This document shows positions 51,383 through 60,624 of a stretch of DNA of 64,000 nucleotides, in pieces; within the stretch, counting starts at the first letter, position 1, and each line of letters opens with the position of its first letter. The notes under the pieces were generated by a model. That model saw only the letters and a program-made list of their open reading frames with translations. It did no database searches and was not told the origin of the DNA. The DNA lies in assembly GCA_050251195.1 (NCBI GenBank), contig JBFWNG010000012.1, positions 1 through 64,000 on the forward strand. The letters run 5' to 3'. The translations under genes were made by a program, and so were the position numbers. The DNA is from JBFWNG01 sp050251195. Its GTDB lineage: Bacteria; Bdellovibrionota_B; Oligoflexia; Oligoflexales; Oligoflexaceae.

Positions 51383-52035
51383 TTTCAATAAGAGTTGCTA
51401 TTATTGCCGTTCTCGCTCTGGGCTTCGTCAGTTGTGGTAGGGCGCCAAAGAAGCACCATCACCAAAAGACGTCTGTCCCATTGACGGAGGTTGCGAATGA
51501 GGAACCGGCGAATTTTAGGGGATATTTGGAAGTCAGCGAGATTCTCAAAGAAAGGGTCATGAATAAGGAGTTTGATCTGGGGTCCTATGTCGGTGAATCA
51601 GCCTACACAAATTATGACAAAGTGTTGGATCTATTGGGCGGGTACAAATCGACAGGGCTTGAGGAAGAGTTTCGCAACGGTACCGCAAATCCTCTCAATA
51701 TGCTGCTATGGTTTAAGTTGCTCTCCGCGGTAGCTGATGATGTGGGTCAAATCTGTGAGCCGACGGAAGAAGCGACTGCAAAGCTCAAATTTGAGGATGA
51801 GTTCGCCGCAAATGTAGCTAAGCTCTGTGTCAAACAGGGTGAAGGTGCCGTCGGATTGGACGACATAAACCCGGTCCTCGATCAGATCCTGGCAAGCGAT
51901 GTGCCGGAAGAGGAGCGCCTGGCCATTTCTGAATTCCTTGTCGAAGGCCTCGATGCTGACCAGGTTCCCAGCGAGTTTGTTTCAGATGTCGTCCTTGCGG
52001 CAAGTTTTAATCCTTACTTTCTCATTCAGCAATAG
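51379..52035 (+). CDS. lipoprotein between the DUF1592-like and DUF1501 genes
   Basis: 218 residues, ATGA overlap with the previous gene. Lipobox LGFVSC (Cys19), then a His/Lys-rich stretch (APKKHHHQK) that might bind metal, and a mostly helical acidic domain (SGLEEEF-type helices, LKFEDEFAANVAKLC). Not recognised. Its position suggests a structural or adaptor part of the same system. Confidence 0.75.
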   Translation: MISIRVAIIAVLALGFVSCGRAPKKHHHQKTSVPLTEVANEEPANFRGYLEVSEILKERVMNKEFDLGSYVGESAYTNYDKVLDLLGGYKSTGLEEEFRNGTANPLNMLLWFKLLSAVADDVGQICEPTEEATAKLKFEDEFAANVAKLCVKQGEGAVGLDDINPVLDQILASDVPEEERLAISEFLVEGLDADQVPSEFVSDVVLAASFNPYFLIQQ

Positions 52036-52047
52036 GAGATGAGCTTT

Positions 52048-53418
52048 ATGACAAATATATCAAGGCGTGATTTTGCGAAATTCGGTCTTTGGAATGCTCT
52101 CACTCTCCCGCTCGTCAGCAAGTTAGAGGCAAGTGAAGCAAAGGAAAACGATCATTTCTTTCTCGGCATAATCGTGAGTGGGGGTTTGGATGTCTCCTAT
52201 ACTTTCGATGCTCGCCCTCGCACCATGAGAGACGCCGGGAAGCTTGCGATTTATTTCGACGGAACCGACGACGAAAGACTTATTCCGTGGCAGGGCAAGA
52301 ATGGCCAAGCAACTCTCGCAACGAAATTTGTTAAGCCGCTTATCCCTTTTAAGAACGAGATATCGATAGTCAACGGTGTTCTTATGACGCCTCAGTTCGA
52401 CGGTCATACTGAGAATTTGAATTATCTTTTGACCAATAACCCCTTTGGCGGCGACGCTTTTATGCCGGTTTTGAGCGAAAGAGGATCTATGCCTCTCGAT
52501 TACGTTGCAACCCAACTCTTTGGAGCGAACATTCGAAACAATAAACGCGGCCTGTCCATTGATTCCAATACGGGTGCCAAGCTTGCGGACTTCATTAGGG
52601 CAAAAAGAAAACTAGATCTAGAGTCTCGAATCGTAAGATTTGCCAAAGAGCGGATGGAACATGGCGGTAAAAGAAATGATCGATTCGGGTCGGCATCTGG
52701 CCTCATGGGGACGCAACTGGCCTCGTCTCCCGACCTAGAAACGAGGCTTAGCCAAATGAAATTTCAACAAAGCGAGGATGGCGACAGTTTTGCCCGAGAT
52801 ATGGCTTTCATTGGCGAAGTGTTTCGAAATAAGGTGGCGCAAAGCATGATCATTAACCTTTTTTCCGGCAATGTCGATAGCCATGATTCGGAAAGCGCCA
52901 GTGAGTATCCGACCCTTGTGGAGGAAGTTTCTCTTCAGGTCGCTCAAATTTTCCAATTTCTTAAGGATACGCCGTTTGATAATACGCGCAGCCTTTGGGA
53001 CGTGACGACAGTCATGTTGACGTCGGAATTTTCGCGAACGATGCGGCAACAGGATGTTTCTATTGATCAATCCGGCACAGACCACAATTCGCTGAACAAT
53101 ACAGTCATCTTAGCAGGGCGCGGCATTCGTCCCGGTTTGGTCATAGGCCAAACAGATTTTCAGACCTCTGACGAAAACCTTTCCGGTGCACATAAGAGCT
53201 TGGACCCTAAAGCTCTAAAATTTGTCGGCAAGCCATTCGATTTTAAGGCTCATACGCCTAAGAGTTCATCTCCCGACACTTTCGATCAGTCGGAATACCT
53301 GAATTTCTCGAGTATCGTTAATACCCTATATGCGGCGTTTGGCGTGAGCAAGGACAGGTATCTTAATGTCGGACGCGATTTAGGTGTTGCTCCCGTTTTG
53401 TCGAATCTAATCTCCTAA
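52048..53418 (+). CDS. DUF1501 protein with Tat signal
   Basis: 456 residues from the ATG at 52048 (TAGGAG 9 bases before; another ATG 9 bases upstream sits too close to that site). N-terminal twin-arginine signal (NISRRDFAKFGLWNALTLP), so exported folded. The rest matches the DUF1501 family, related to alkaline phosphatase/sulfatase-fold proteins (GGLDVSYTFDARPR, VMLTSEFSRTMRQQ, TDHNSLNNTVILAGRGIRPG). DUF1501 genes almost always sit with DUF1592-like cytochromes. Cofactor and reaction unknown. Confidence 0.88.
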   Translation: MTNISRRDFAKFGLWNALTLPLVSKLEASEAKENDHFFLGIIVSGGLDVSYTFDARPRTMRDAGKLAIYFDGTDDERLIPWQGKNGQATLATKFVKPLIPFKNEISIVNGVLMTPQFDGHTENLNYLLTNNPFGGDAFMPVLSERGSMPLDYVATQLFGANIRNNKRGLSIDSNTGAKLADFIRAKRKLDLESRIVRFAKERMEHGGKRNDRFGSASGLMGTQLASSPDLETRLSQMKFQQSEDGDSFARDMAFIGEVFRNKVAQSMIINLFSGNVDSHDSESASEYPTLVEEVSLQVAQIFQFLKDTPFDNTRSLWDVTTVMLTSEFSRTMRQQDVSIDQSGTDHNSLNNTVILAGRGIRPGLVIGQTDFQTSDENLSGAHKSLDPKALKFVGKPFDFKAHTPKSSSPDTFDQSEYLNFSSIVNTLYAAFGVSKDRYLNVGRDLGVAPVLSNLIS

Positions 53419-53482
53419 TCGAGGCTGGGCATGACCAGGGGGGATATGGTACAATCCGCATTCCCCAATTTATGGTTGATGC

Positions 53483-54874
53483 ATGACATTAGAAAACAAA
53501 AAAGAACGGCCTCGAGCGGTGCTCGTTGGTGTGCAGCTTGCTGGCGTCGATGAACAAGAACATATGGCTTCACTTGCGGAACTCGAGAGGCTCTGCCAAA
53601 CGCTTGGTTTCGACGTTGTTGCCAAGGTTTCTCAATCGCGCAAGGCGTTAGCCGCAGGAACTGTCGTCGGCGAAGGCAAGCTCAAAGAAATCGCCCGAAT
53701 GACCGGCGGCAAGGGAATTGTTGAGTCCGGTGTGTCGCGGAAGGTCTCTAAGGCTAAAGCCAAGCAGCTCGAGCAGGAAACAGACGAAGACTTGGACTTC
53801 CAAGACGATGATGAACAGTACGACGAAAACACCGCGGACGTTCAAGCGACAGTGGTTGTTTTTGACAATGAACTTACTCCTACCCAACTTCGCAACCTAG
53901 AAAACGCAACGGGAGCAGAGGTTTTGGATCGCGTTGGCGTGATCGTCGAGATATTTAGCCGCCACGCACAAACCCGCGAAGCAAAACTTCAGGTTGAAAT
54001 AGCCAAGCTCAATTACCTAGCGCCCAGGCTACGCCTGAGCAACGTTGGAGCGGATCGTCAAGGTGGTGGAATAGGTGCCAAAGGCGCTGGTGAAACCGCT
54101 CACGAACTCGACAAACGTCGAATCCGAGATCGGATCGCCGAACTCCGAAGACAGCTCGAAATTATTGGCCAAGATCAGGCGAATAGGCGAGCCAGAAGAC
54201 AAGAATCCTTGCGGGTTGCGTTGGTGGGATACACTAACGCGGGGAAGTCATCTTTGATGCGCGCTCTGACAGGAAGCGAGGTTCTGGTCGCGAACAAGCT
54301 ATTTGCGACGCTTGACACGACGGTTCGCGTGATGCTTCCGGAAAGCACTCCGAAAATTCTGATATCCGATACAGTAGGATTCATCAAGAAACTGCCGCAC
54401 GATCTTGTTGCATCATTCCGCTCAACGTTGGACGAGGCGCATTCTGCTAGTCTTTTACTTTACGTGGTAGATTCTTCCGACCCTACCTTTCGATCTCAGC
54501 TTGAGGTGACTCAGACCGTATTGAGCGAGATAGGCGCTGAAGAGATTCCGAGCAAGTTGGTCCTCAATAAGGTGGACCAATTGAGCAAAGAACAAAAGGC
54601 GTTGTTGCAGAAGGAGTTTCCAGACGCAATATTCATTTCGACTTTGGCAAAAACGGACGTCAATCGCATGCGCGAAGAAATCCTAAAGTTTTTTGAGGCG
54701 GGGATGGAGGAGTACACTATTGACTTGCCGTACACCAAGGCCGGTTTAGTAGCCGATATCCGAAGTCGCGTCCGCATTGTAGGCGAGGATTATACAGACA
54801 CCGGGACCACGTTTCGGGTTCGGGCCCACGAGGATACCTATACATTTATAAAAGAGCTGATTCGCGGGAAATAA
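53483..54874 (+). CDS. hflX: GTPase HflX
   Basis: 463 residues. HflX is a ribosome-splitting GTPase used in stress. Order: N-terminal HflX domain (ELERLCQTLGFDVVAK, NELTPTQLRNLENATGAEVLDR, QGGGIGAKGAGETAHELDKR), coiled linker and G domain with GYTNAGKSSL (G1), DTVGFIKKLP (G3) and LNKVD (G4). An acidic insert around residues 96-115 (EQETDEDLDFQDDDEQYDE) is not usual for the family. Single gene. Confidence 0.95.
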   Translation: MTLENKKERPRAVLVGVQLAGVDEQEHMASLAELERLCQTLGFDVVAKVSQSRKALAAGTVVGEGKLKEIARMTGGKGIVESGVSRKVSKAKAKQLEQETDEDLDFQDDDEQYDENTADVQATVVVFDNELTPTQLRNLENATGAEVLDRVGVIVEIFSRHAQTREAKLQVEIAKLNYLAPRLRLSNVGADRQGGGIGAKGAGETAHELDKRRIRDRIAELRRQLEIIGQDQANRRARRQESLRVALVGYTNAGKSSLMRALTGSEVLVANKLFATLDTTVRVMLPESTPKILISDTVGFIKKLPHDLVASFRSTLDEAHSASLLLYVVDSSDPTFRSQLEVTQTVLSEIGAEEIPSKLVLNKVDQLSKEQKALLQKEFPDAIFISTLAKTDVNRMREEILKFFEAGMEEYTIDLPYTKAGLVADIRSRVRIVGEDYTDTGTTFRVRAHEDTYTFIKELIRGK

Positions 54875-54988
54875 AAAAATGTAAAGAGTTCGGATAGGCG
54901 CATGATACCTGGTCTGTGGACAAGATCGTCTAAGGTTGCTATGAATGCCATAGGATTGCAGTGATTTATACAACATAGGAGTAGACAA

Positions 54989-55462
54989 ATGAAACACTTG
55001 CAGAGAATTGTTACCGTTGTCGGGTTGATCATTTCAGCATCAGCATTCGCCGAAATCCCCAACATTGATGGCTTATGGAAGGGCGAAGCTCGGATCGCCG
55101 ATGAACAAGGCGTAGAAGAGACTTGTTCAGTGTCGTATGAAATAAATTTTGTTCAGGGTGCCTCTTATACCTTTTCTTCGAACATCAATTGCGAAAGTTT
55201 CCAACATTCTAAATCTGGCAATTATGCGAAGGTAGGTGATGAGTACATATGGGAAGAAGGATACGGTAAAGGTGCGCTAACCGAAGTGGAGGAAATGAAT
55301 CGAATTAACCATGCTTATTTGAGCGACGACGCAAAAACAATCTATACGTATATGATCGAATACGAGAAGGCGCCAGAAGGGGTTCTCGGAATTCGCCTCT
55401 TTGTGCTCGACGGCGAGAGCAAAATGAAAAAGGCGACAGGCGTATTAACTAGAGCTGAGTAA
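54989..55462 (+). CDS. small secreted protein of unknown function
   Basis: 157 residues with a signal peptide (MKHLQRIVTVVGLIISASAFA) and AGGAG before the ATG. The mature part is acidic and strand-rich with two cysteines (ETCSVSYE, NINCESFQ) spaced as in small lipocalin-like folds (IDGLWKGEARI at the start). No known domain identified. Followed by a clear terminator. Confidence 0.7.
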   Translation: MKHLQRIVTVVGLIISASAFAEIPNIDGLWKGEARIADEQGVEETCSVSYEINFVQGASYTFSSNINCESFQHSKSGNYAKVGDEYIWEEGYGKGALTEVEEMNRINHAYLSDDAKTIYTYMIEYEKAPEGVLGIRLFVLDGESKMKKATGVLTRAE

Positions 55463-55479
55463 CTTCGATCGAACTATGC

Positions 55480-55507
55480 GGGACAGCCTAGCTGTCCCCT
55501 TTTTTTA
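55480..55507. terminator. intrinsic terminator between converging genes
   Basis: GGGACAGC (55480-55487) / GCTGTCCC (55491-55498), 3-base loop, then CTTTTTTT. Ends the gene at 54989-55462. The minus-strand antiporter gene stops at 55505, inside the T-run. Confidence 0.85.
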
Positions 55508-57733
55508 TCCAAAAATTGGCCCAAGACGTTTCAGATTCTCCCTTTCTCCAACAACCCAAAGCACATCGTCGTATGCGAGCGTAATTCCGGACTCGGGACT
55601 TCTAATTCGTTGACCGCTTCGTTCGAGCCCGACCACGATGCAATCGAACTTCTCTCGAATATCAGACTCGCGTATGGAAATCCCCTGCAACGATGAGTTC
55701 CTTCGAACCTTCAGTCGCTGTATATCATATTCGTCAAGATCCGCTGAAAGAGATGCTTTTTCATGAGTCACTTCAAGGTCTCGTCTGAACCGTTCGATTT
55801 CTGCGTCTGTTCCAAAACAGAGCAGACAATCGCTTGGGTAAAGACGTTCATTTGCTTTCGGTGCGACGATGTTTTCTTCATCTCGCACAATAACAACGAC
55901 GTTCAAACCGTATTTCTCGCGTAATTTCAAATCGGCAAGGGCTCTCCCCACCAGGAACGACCGCGACGGGACTTTAACTTCAACTAGATGGGCGTCCCAA
56001 GGCGCTAGCCGATCGAGGACCTCACCGTCGACCATATTGTTTGCCAGGTCGCCCCTAAAACCTGATTGAAACTGTTGTTCGATCCAGTGGTAGTAGGTTT
56101 CGACTTGACGCCGAAAGATAATGAATACCAGGGTACATACCCCAACCGTTACGACAAAAGTTGCAAAGGCCGGGAAGTAGGCGACGCTGAGGCTGCCGAC
56201 GAGCCCAATCGTTATCACGCGACTTAGAAGCAAGGCACCCCCGCCAGGAAGAGGTCGGTTGTCGTCGGGCTCGCTTGGTATCAGAGCGCGAAAGACCGAC
56301 AGCATCGCCCAGATGCTTGGTGCGGAAAAGAAGAACGCCACGAGCCACGCAGCGCCCAGAGCCGTATAACTGTTCTCAATGTATTGTTCGGCCAGAGGTA
56401 TTAACCGATCTGCTCCGACAGTGAACAGCGTAATGACGACGACAGCGTTTAGGCACCACTTTATTAGCGCCCGAGATAGGGTCTTTCGGTATTGGTTACT
56501 GACACTCCTGCGCTCCACCCACGCGACATAATTTTCAAGAGCGATTTTGACCGGCGGCGGTAGCCCAGCTTCGATCGTTGCGGCCACTCTGCCGGATATT
56601 TTCAACAGATACGGCGTCGTGAAGGTTGTGATGAGAGAGGACGCGACGATAATAGGATAGAGGCTTTCGCTGATGACCTCGTATGTACGTCCGAGAGATG
56701 CGATTATAAAGGAAAATTCACCTATTTGAGCCATGCTAAACCCGGTTTGGACCGAATTGCGAATCGTTTGGCCCGTAATAAAGGCCCCAAGCGTTACAGA
56801 TAACAACTTGCCGACGATAATAATGGCCGAGATTAATATCACAGATGCGACATTTTCCGTGATGGCTTTGGGATCAAGAAGCATGCCTACGGAAACAAAG
56901 AAGATAGCACCAAATATGTCTTTGACTGGCTGAACAAGATGTTCAATTCGTTTAGCTTCGGAGCTTTCGGCTAGAATAGAACCCATGATAAATGCGCCCA
57001 ATGCCACAGAGTAGTGAAAATGCTCTGCAAGTCCAACGAGAGCTAAGCACAAGCCCGTGGCAACAACGATTAACATCTCGTCGTTACCGTGGCGCCCAAC
57101 CGATCTAACGAATCGGGGTACCACAAACATCCCGACAAGGAACCATACACCGACGACGATAGCTAGTTTTCCGCCCGCCATGAGGAGTTTGACGCCGCCA
57201 ATCTCCGAGGTGGTAACGATGTCCGTCAATGCAACCAGCATCAGGATGGCGGCTAAGTCTTCGACTATGAGGATGCCGAAAACCAAATCCGCAAATCTCT
57301 TTGACTTGAGGCCAAGTTCTTCAAGCGCCTTAATGATAATTGTCGTGGATGAAATGGAAATCATGCAGCCGAGGAAGACAGCGTCCATCCTACTCCATCC
57401 TAGTGCTTTGGCGATGGTGAAGCCGCCGATCAGCATAGCGACGATTTGGAAAATGGCGCTAAAGCCTGCCGAAATTCCGACTCGACCCAAACGTCGAAAG
57501 CTGAACTCCAGTCCAAGAGAGAACATGAGGAAAATGACGCCCAGTTCGGCCCAAACTTTTACGCTGGGAAGATCCTTAACCGAAAATACAGAGGGAGTGT
57601 AGGGGCCAACGATTATACCTGCAACGATGTAGCCAAGCACGACCGGCTGTTTGATGCGACGAAAAATAAATGTGACTATGGCGGCAACGCCGAGGATAAT
57701 TGCTAGGTCTTGTATGAGTGCAGGAAATTGCAT
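55505..57733 (-). CDS. CPA2-family cation:proton antiporter with TrkA-C domains
   Basis: 742 residues, longer than typical Kef or YbaL. Residues 1-~385 are a Na+/H+-exchanger domain of about 12 helices (QPVVLGYIVAGIIVGPYTP, ELGVIFLMFSLGLEFS, HYSVALGAFIMGSILAES). Four or five more helices follow (~415-550). Two regulatory TrkA-C domains form the cytoplasmic tail (DAHLVEVKVPSRSFLVGRAL and QRLKVRRNSSLQGISIRES). No RCK/TrkA-N (GxGxxG) domain is visible between them. AGGAATACCA precedes the ATG. Ion (K+ or Na+) not deducible. Confidence 0.85.
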   Translation of the reverse strand: MQFPALIQDLAIILGVAAIVTFIFRRIKQPVVLGYIVAGIIVGPYTPSVFSVKDLPSVKVWAELGVIFLMFSLGLEFSFRRLGRVGISAGFSAIFQIVAMLIGGFTIAKALGWSRMDAVFLGCMISISSTTIIIKALEELGLKSKRFADLVFGILIVEDLAAILMLVALTDIVTTSEIGGVKLLMAGGKLAIVVGVWFLVGMFVVPRFVRSVGRHGNDEMLIVVATGLCLALVGLAEHFHYSVALGAFIMGSILAESSEAKRIEHLVQPVKDIFGAIFFVSVGMLLDPKAITENVASVILISAIIIVGKLLSVTLGAFITGQTIRNSVQTGFSMAQIGEFSFIIASLGRTYEVISESLYPIIVASSLITTFTTPYLLKISGRVAATIEAGLPPPVKIALENYVAWVERRSVSNQYRKTLSRALIKWCLNAVVVITLFTVGADRLIPLAEQYIENSYTALGAAWLVAFFFSAPSIWAMLSVFRALIPSEPDDNRPLPGGGALLLSRVITIGLVGSLSVAYFPAFATFVVTVGVCTLVFIIFRRQVETYYHWIEQQFQSGFRGDLANNMVDGEVLDRLAPWDAHLVEVKVPSRSFLVGRALADLKLREKYGLNVVVIVRDEENIVAPKANERLYPSDCLLCFGTDAEIERFRRDLEVTHEKASLSADLDEYDIQRLKVRRNSSLQGISIRESDIREKFDCIVVGLERSGQRIRSPESGITLAYDDVLWVVGERENLKRLGPIFG

Positions 57734-57959
57734 TGGTATTCCTAAAACGCGTTAGATCCGTTTGCTCGGGATCACGAACAAATTATAGTAACTTTTCGTT
57801 CAAAGCTAGTCCACTGAGATGCCTGACACTTCGCGCTTGGCATGACGGGTCGCATTTTTCTGGCTATGACGGGTGGAGATTTCAGACGTGCTTGGCGCTG
57901 GGCATAGAATGGCGGTTCGCATATTGCATTGCACATTCTGATTTTTAAGGAGGTGAAAC

Positions 57960-58601
57960 ATGCAATCTCAAAAGTATATGCGTTTGTCTAAGGACAACGC
58001 TGCCGTTTTGCTAGTTGATCATCAAACGGGTCTGTTCTCTTTGGTTCAAGATTTCGGACCGGATGAGTTTAAGAACAATGTATTGGCACTTGCGGACTGT
58101 GCAAAATATTTTGGTCTTCCCACGATTCTTACGACAAGCTTTGAGGAAGGACCCAACGGACCTATTCTTCCGGAGCTCAGAACTCTTTTTCCCGACGCGC
58201 CGTATATCGCAAGGCCTGGACAGATCAATGCTTGGGATAACGAAGACTTTGTCAAGGCTGTCAAGAAGACAGGCAGGAAACAGCTTATCGTTGCCGGAAT
58301 CGTAACCGAAGTCTGTGTAGCCTTCCCGGTGCTTGCCGCTATCGAGGAAGGTTTCGAAGTCTTCGTTGCAACCGATGCTTCAGGCACGTCGAGCATGAGC
58401 GCTCGGGAAGCCGCGTGGCTGAGGATGTCTCAAGCGGGGGCCCAACTAACCAATTGGTTTGCGGTGTCAGCTGAGCTTCATAGGGATTGGCGCAACGACG
58501 TTCAAGGGTTGGGCAAGCTCTATGCCGACCACATGCCCGCATACAAGAATCTAATAACCAGTCACGCCGCGTTAGAGAAAAGGATGCCGCTAAGCGCGTA
58601 A
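57960..58601 (+). CDS. isochorismatase-family hydrolase (YcaC-like)
   Basis: 213 residues with a perfect Shine-Dalgarno sequence (AAGGAGGTGA). Cysteine hydrolase fold: Asp20 in LLVDHQTG and nucleophile Cys119 in AGIVTEVCVAFP, with the cis-peptide before Val typical of the family. The stretch PYIARPGQINAWDNEDFVKA and the C-terminal helix pair follow YcaC, an octameric enzyme of unknown substrate. Single gene, strongly translated. Confidence 0.9.
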   Translation: MQSQKYMRLSKDNAAVLLVDHQTGLFSLVQDFGPDEFKNNVLALADCAKYFGLPTILTTSFEEGPNGPILPELRTLFPDAPYIARPGQINAWDNEDFVKAVKKTGRKQLIVAGIVTEVCVAFPVLAAIEEGFEVFVATDASGTSSMSAREAAWLRMSQAGAQLTNWFAVSAELHRDWRNDVQGLGKLYADHMPAYKNLITSHAALEKRMPLSA

Positions 58602-58703
58602 AGGTAAAGGAAGTATCCCGAAGATATCAAAAAGTCACCACTGTCGAGATTATTTAGCAGGAATGTTCGAGTGTTAGAAATACTCTTCGGTGGTCTAAGC
58701 CTT

Positions 58704-58741
58704 GCAAAAAGGGGAGTTGGTACGACTAACCGCCTTTTTGC
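58704..58741 (+). promoter_or_regulatory. 5' leader hairpin before the DUF4360 gene
   Basis: GCAAAAAGG (58704-58712) pairs with CCTTTTTGC (58733-58741), and the loop can extend the stem through GTTGGT/ACTAAC. The Shine-Dalgarno GAGG follows directly, so the stem ends right beside the ribosome site and may affect mRNA stability or translation. Confidence 0.5.
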
Positions 58742-58751
58742 GAGGAACAAT

Positions 58752-59570
58752 ATGTCATCAATTTTGCGAAGTATCATTCTACTATATCCCCTAAGCGTTG
58801 CGCTCATGGCTCAAGCCCAGGACGCTCCGAATCCCGGAGAAATTCAAATCCAAGGAGTGACCTATGATGGTATCGGTTGTCCTCAAGGATCTGTGGGGCT
58901 TGATATCGCAGCTGATGCCGAAGCATTTACCCTAATTTTTGACGACTACATTGTCGAGCAAGAGGGTCCGGGGGTAAACCAAAGGCATTGTAACCTAAAG
59001 GTAAATTTTCAACCCCCCGTTGGATGGCAGTTCGCTTTGTTCTCTGTCCAAGTGAGGGGCTACGCCAACTTGGATCCGGGAGTCGTCGGCGTGCAGAAGT
59101 TGAGGGTTAACACTCAGGGTCCCGTGCTGGACGTTGAAATGAAAGTTGGTGGTCCGCTCGATGATGACTATATGGTCGCCGAAGACGCTCTATTGCAGAA
59201 CATTAAATGGTCTAAATGCCAAGGCGCTCCCGAAGATATCAAGGTTGTTTCCGTAACCAAAGTTAAGGGCAAACCAAATTCTAGAGGGTTGCTGACCGTG
59301 GATTCAATCGACGGCAGCATAAGCCAGGAGTATGGGTTGGCTTGGAGAAAATGCGGCAACACGTCCGCGAGCGTTCAATCGATTTGCAAAGCCGCGGGTC
59401 AGCGTAGAAATGGCAAGGTGAAGGAGTTCACCGGATTTGCGATCGGAAAAAACGGGCAAAACGTCTTGCAGAGAGCCAAAGCAAAAGCTTTGAAAAAATG
59501 TCAGAATCGCCCGAATGTTTCAAGCTGCGAAATTGTGAATTGTCAATCGGGTTCTGCCGCAAATTTTTAG
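58752..59570 (+). CDS. secreted DUF4360-like protein
   Basis: 272 residues from the ATG at 58752 (GAGGAACAAT before it), giving a signal peptide that ends near AQAQD. The family pattern is clear: TYDGIGCPQGSVGLDIAADA, FTLIFDDYIVE, RHCNLKVNFQPPVGWQFALF, VRGYANLDPGVVG. DUF4360 proteins are small secreted strand-rich proteins first noted in fungi and actinomycetes; function unknown. The C-terminal ~100 residues have extra cysteines (CGNTS, SICKAAG, KKCQNRP, SSCEIVNC), suggesting an added disulfide-rich domain. Confidence 0.8.
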   Translation: MSSILRSIILLYPLSVALMAQAQDAPNPGEIQIQGVTYDGIGCPQGSVGLDIAADAEAFTLIFDDYIVEQEGPGVNQRHCNLKVNFQPPVGWQFALFSVQVRGYANLDPGVVGVQKLRVNTQGPVLDVEMKVGGPLDDDYMVAEDALLQNIKWSKCQGAPEDIKVVSVTKVKGKPNSRGLLTVDSIDGSISQEYGLAWRKCGNTSASVQSICKAAGQRRNGKVKEFTGFAIGKNGQNVLQRAKAKALKKCQNRPNVSSCEIVNCQSGSAANF

Positions 59571-59577
59571 GGCAGTT

Positions 59578-60489
59578 TCAGATTTTTTCGCAAGTGATTA
59601 TGCGAGCAGGATGGTAGCCCCTAAGTTTTTTGTGGCGGAACTTGTATCCTGCTCGGCTTAGCATGTTCTCAAAGAACTTGACGTCAAAACCGAGTTCCAG
59701 CCAACCGTACTTTCGAATGCTCCAAAGGGACAACCCGTCAAATCGAAGGCTCCAAGGATTGGGGAAAATGGTGATAGGTTCCCCGGCCAATATCAGTTTA
59801 CCGTTGTCCTTTAAGAGCGAGCGAGCTCGTTGCAACAATTCGAACGGATAGAAGCTGTGGTGAAATGATTCGTAGAAAATAACTGCGTCGAATTTTTCAG
59901 AGGATTGAAAATCGATCATATCGCATTGATGTACGGCAATATCGACGTGCTGGTTCCTTGCTCGATGTTTGAGTATCTCGGTGGATGGGCCGTCGATCTC
60001 GACGGCATGGGTCTCATACCCGGTTAGCGCAAGGTGCAACGTCAGATTACCCCATCCAGGGCCCATCTCCACTACGCGGGCATCTTTAGGCAAGTTCATT
60101 TCACTAACAATGAACCCTTGGGCAACGAGTTGTTCGCCCACTGTGTAGGCGCTGCCTGTCAGATAGGGGTAAGGGCGTCGTTTTGCTTCCTCAAGATCGA
60201 AATGCGACTTCTCGTTCTGGTGTGCCGAATAGTTCTTATTTCCAGAAATCTTCTGATATTGTTCTTGTACAATTTCGCGATACTGACCTGAATACGGGTC
60301 AAGGCCTAGCGGCATTTCCCCCGTGAAGCGAATATGATTAAGGCGATGCATAGCCTGATCGTGAGATTGGGAAAACAGACCTTCGACTTCCGTTAGCACG
60401 TCGTCAAGTTCTGCAAGGGAACGAATGGTCTCTATGCCGCGTTTTCGATCACGCAACGAATAAAGTGCCCGGTTGACTCTGTATCGCAC
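59578..60489 (-). CDS. SAM-dependent methyltransferase
   Basis: 303 residues from a GTG (GGAGGCATCGACAA before it). An N-terminal helical region of ~110 residues is followed by a class I methyltransferase domain: motif I VVEMGPGWGNLTL (near residue 141), acidic motif II in HAVEID, and DAVIFYESFHHSFYPFELLQRA (motif IV). The final block (YKFRHKKLRGYHPARI) is basic. Target unknown; resembles methyltransferases of glycan or lipid clusters. Confidence 0.8.
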   Translation of the reverse strand: MRYRVNRALYSLRDRKRGIETIRSLAELDDVLTEVEGLFSQSHDQAMHRLNHIRFTGEMPLGLDPYSGQYREIVQEQYQKISGNKNYSAHQNEKSHFDLEEAKRRPYPYLTGSAYTVGEQLVAQGFIVSEMNLPKDARVVEMGPGWGNLTLHLALTGYETHAVEIDGPSTEILKHRARNQHVDIAVHQCDMIDFQSSEKFDAVIFYESFHHSFYPFELLQRARSLLKDNGKLILAGEPITIFPNPWSLRFDGLSLWSIRKYGWLELGFDVKFFENMLSRAGYKFRHKKLRGYHPARIITCEKI

Positions 60490-60562
60490 TTGTCGATGCC
60501 TCCGTTTCTAGGTTATCGCATCAAACGGTGCGCTGATCAAGGCAATGCCAACGATGCCAGAG

Positions 60563-60595
60563 AAAAAAAGAGCGGGGTCCTCTCGAACCCCACTC
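60563..60595 (-). terminator. intrinsic terminator of the lipoprotein gene
   Basis: On the minus strand GAGTGGGGT-TCGAGAGG-ACCCCGCTC followed by TTTTTTT, 30 bases beyond the stop at 60625. A textbook intrinsic terminator with one mismatch in the stem. Confidence 0.88.
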
Positions 60596-60624
60596 TTCTC
60601 AACCGTATCCACTAAGCGGTTGAT

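Noticed and set aside
57057..57602. Open frame of 181 codons antisense to the antiporter gene
   Set aside because: Low-complexity Thr/Ser/Met composition from complementing membrane helices; no start signal.
57869..57884. Possible sigma-54 promoter TGGCATGACGGGTCGC before the YcaC-like gene
   Set aside because: The GC falls one base off the required spacing and the TTG before it is missing.
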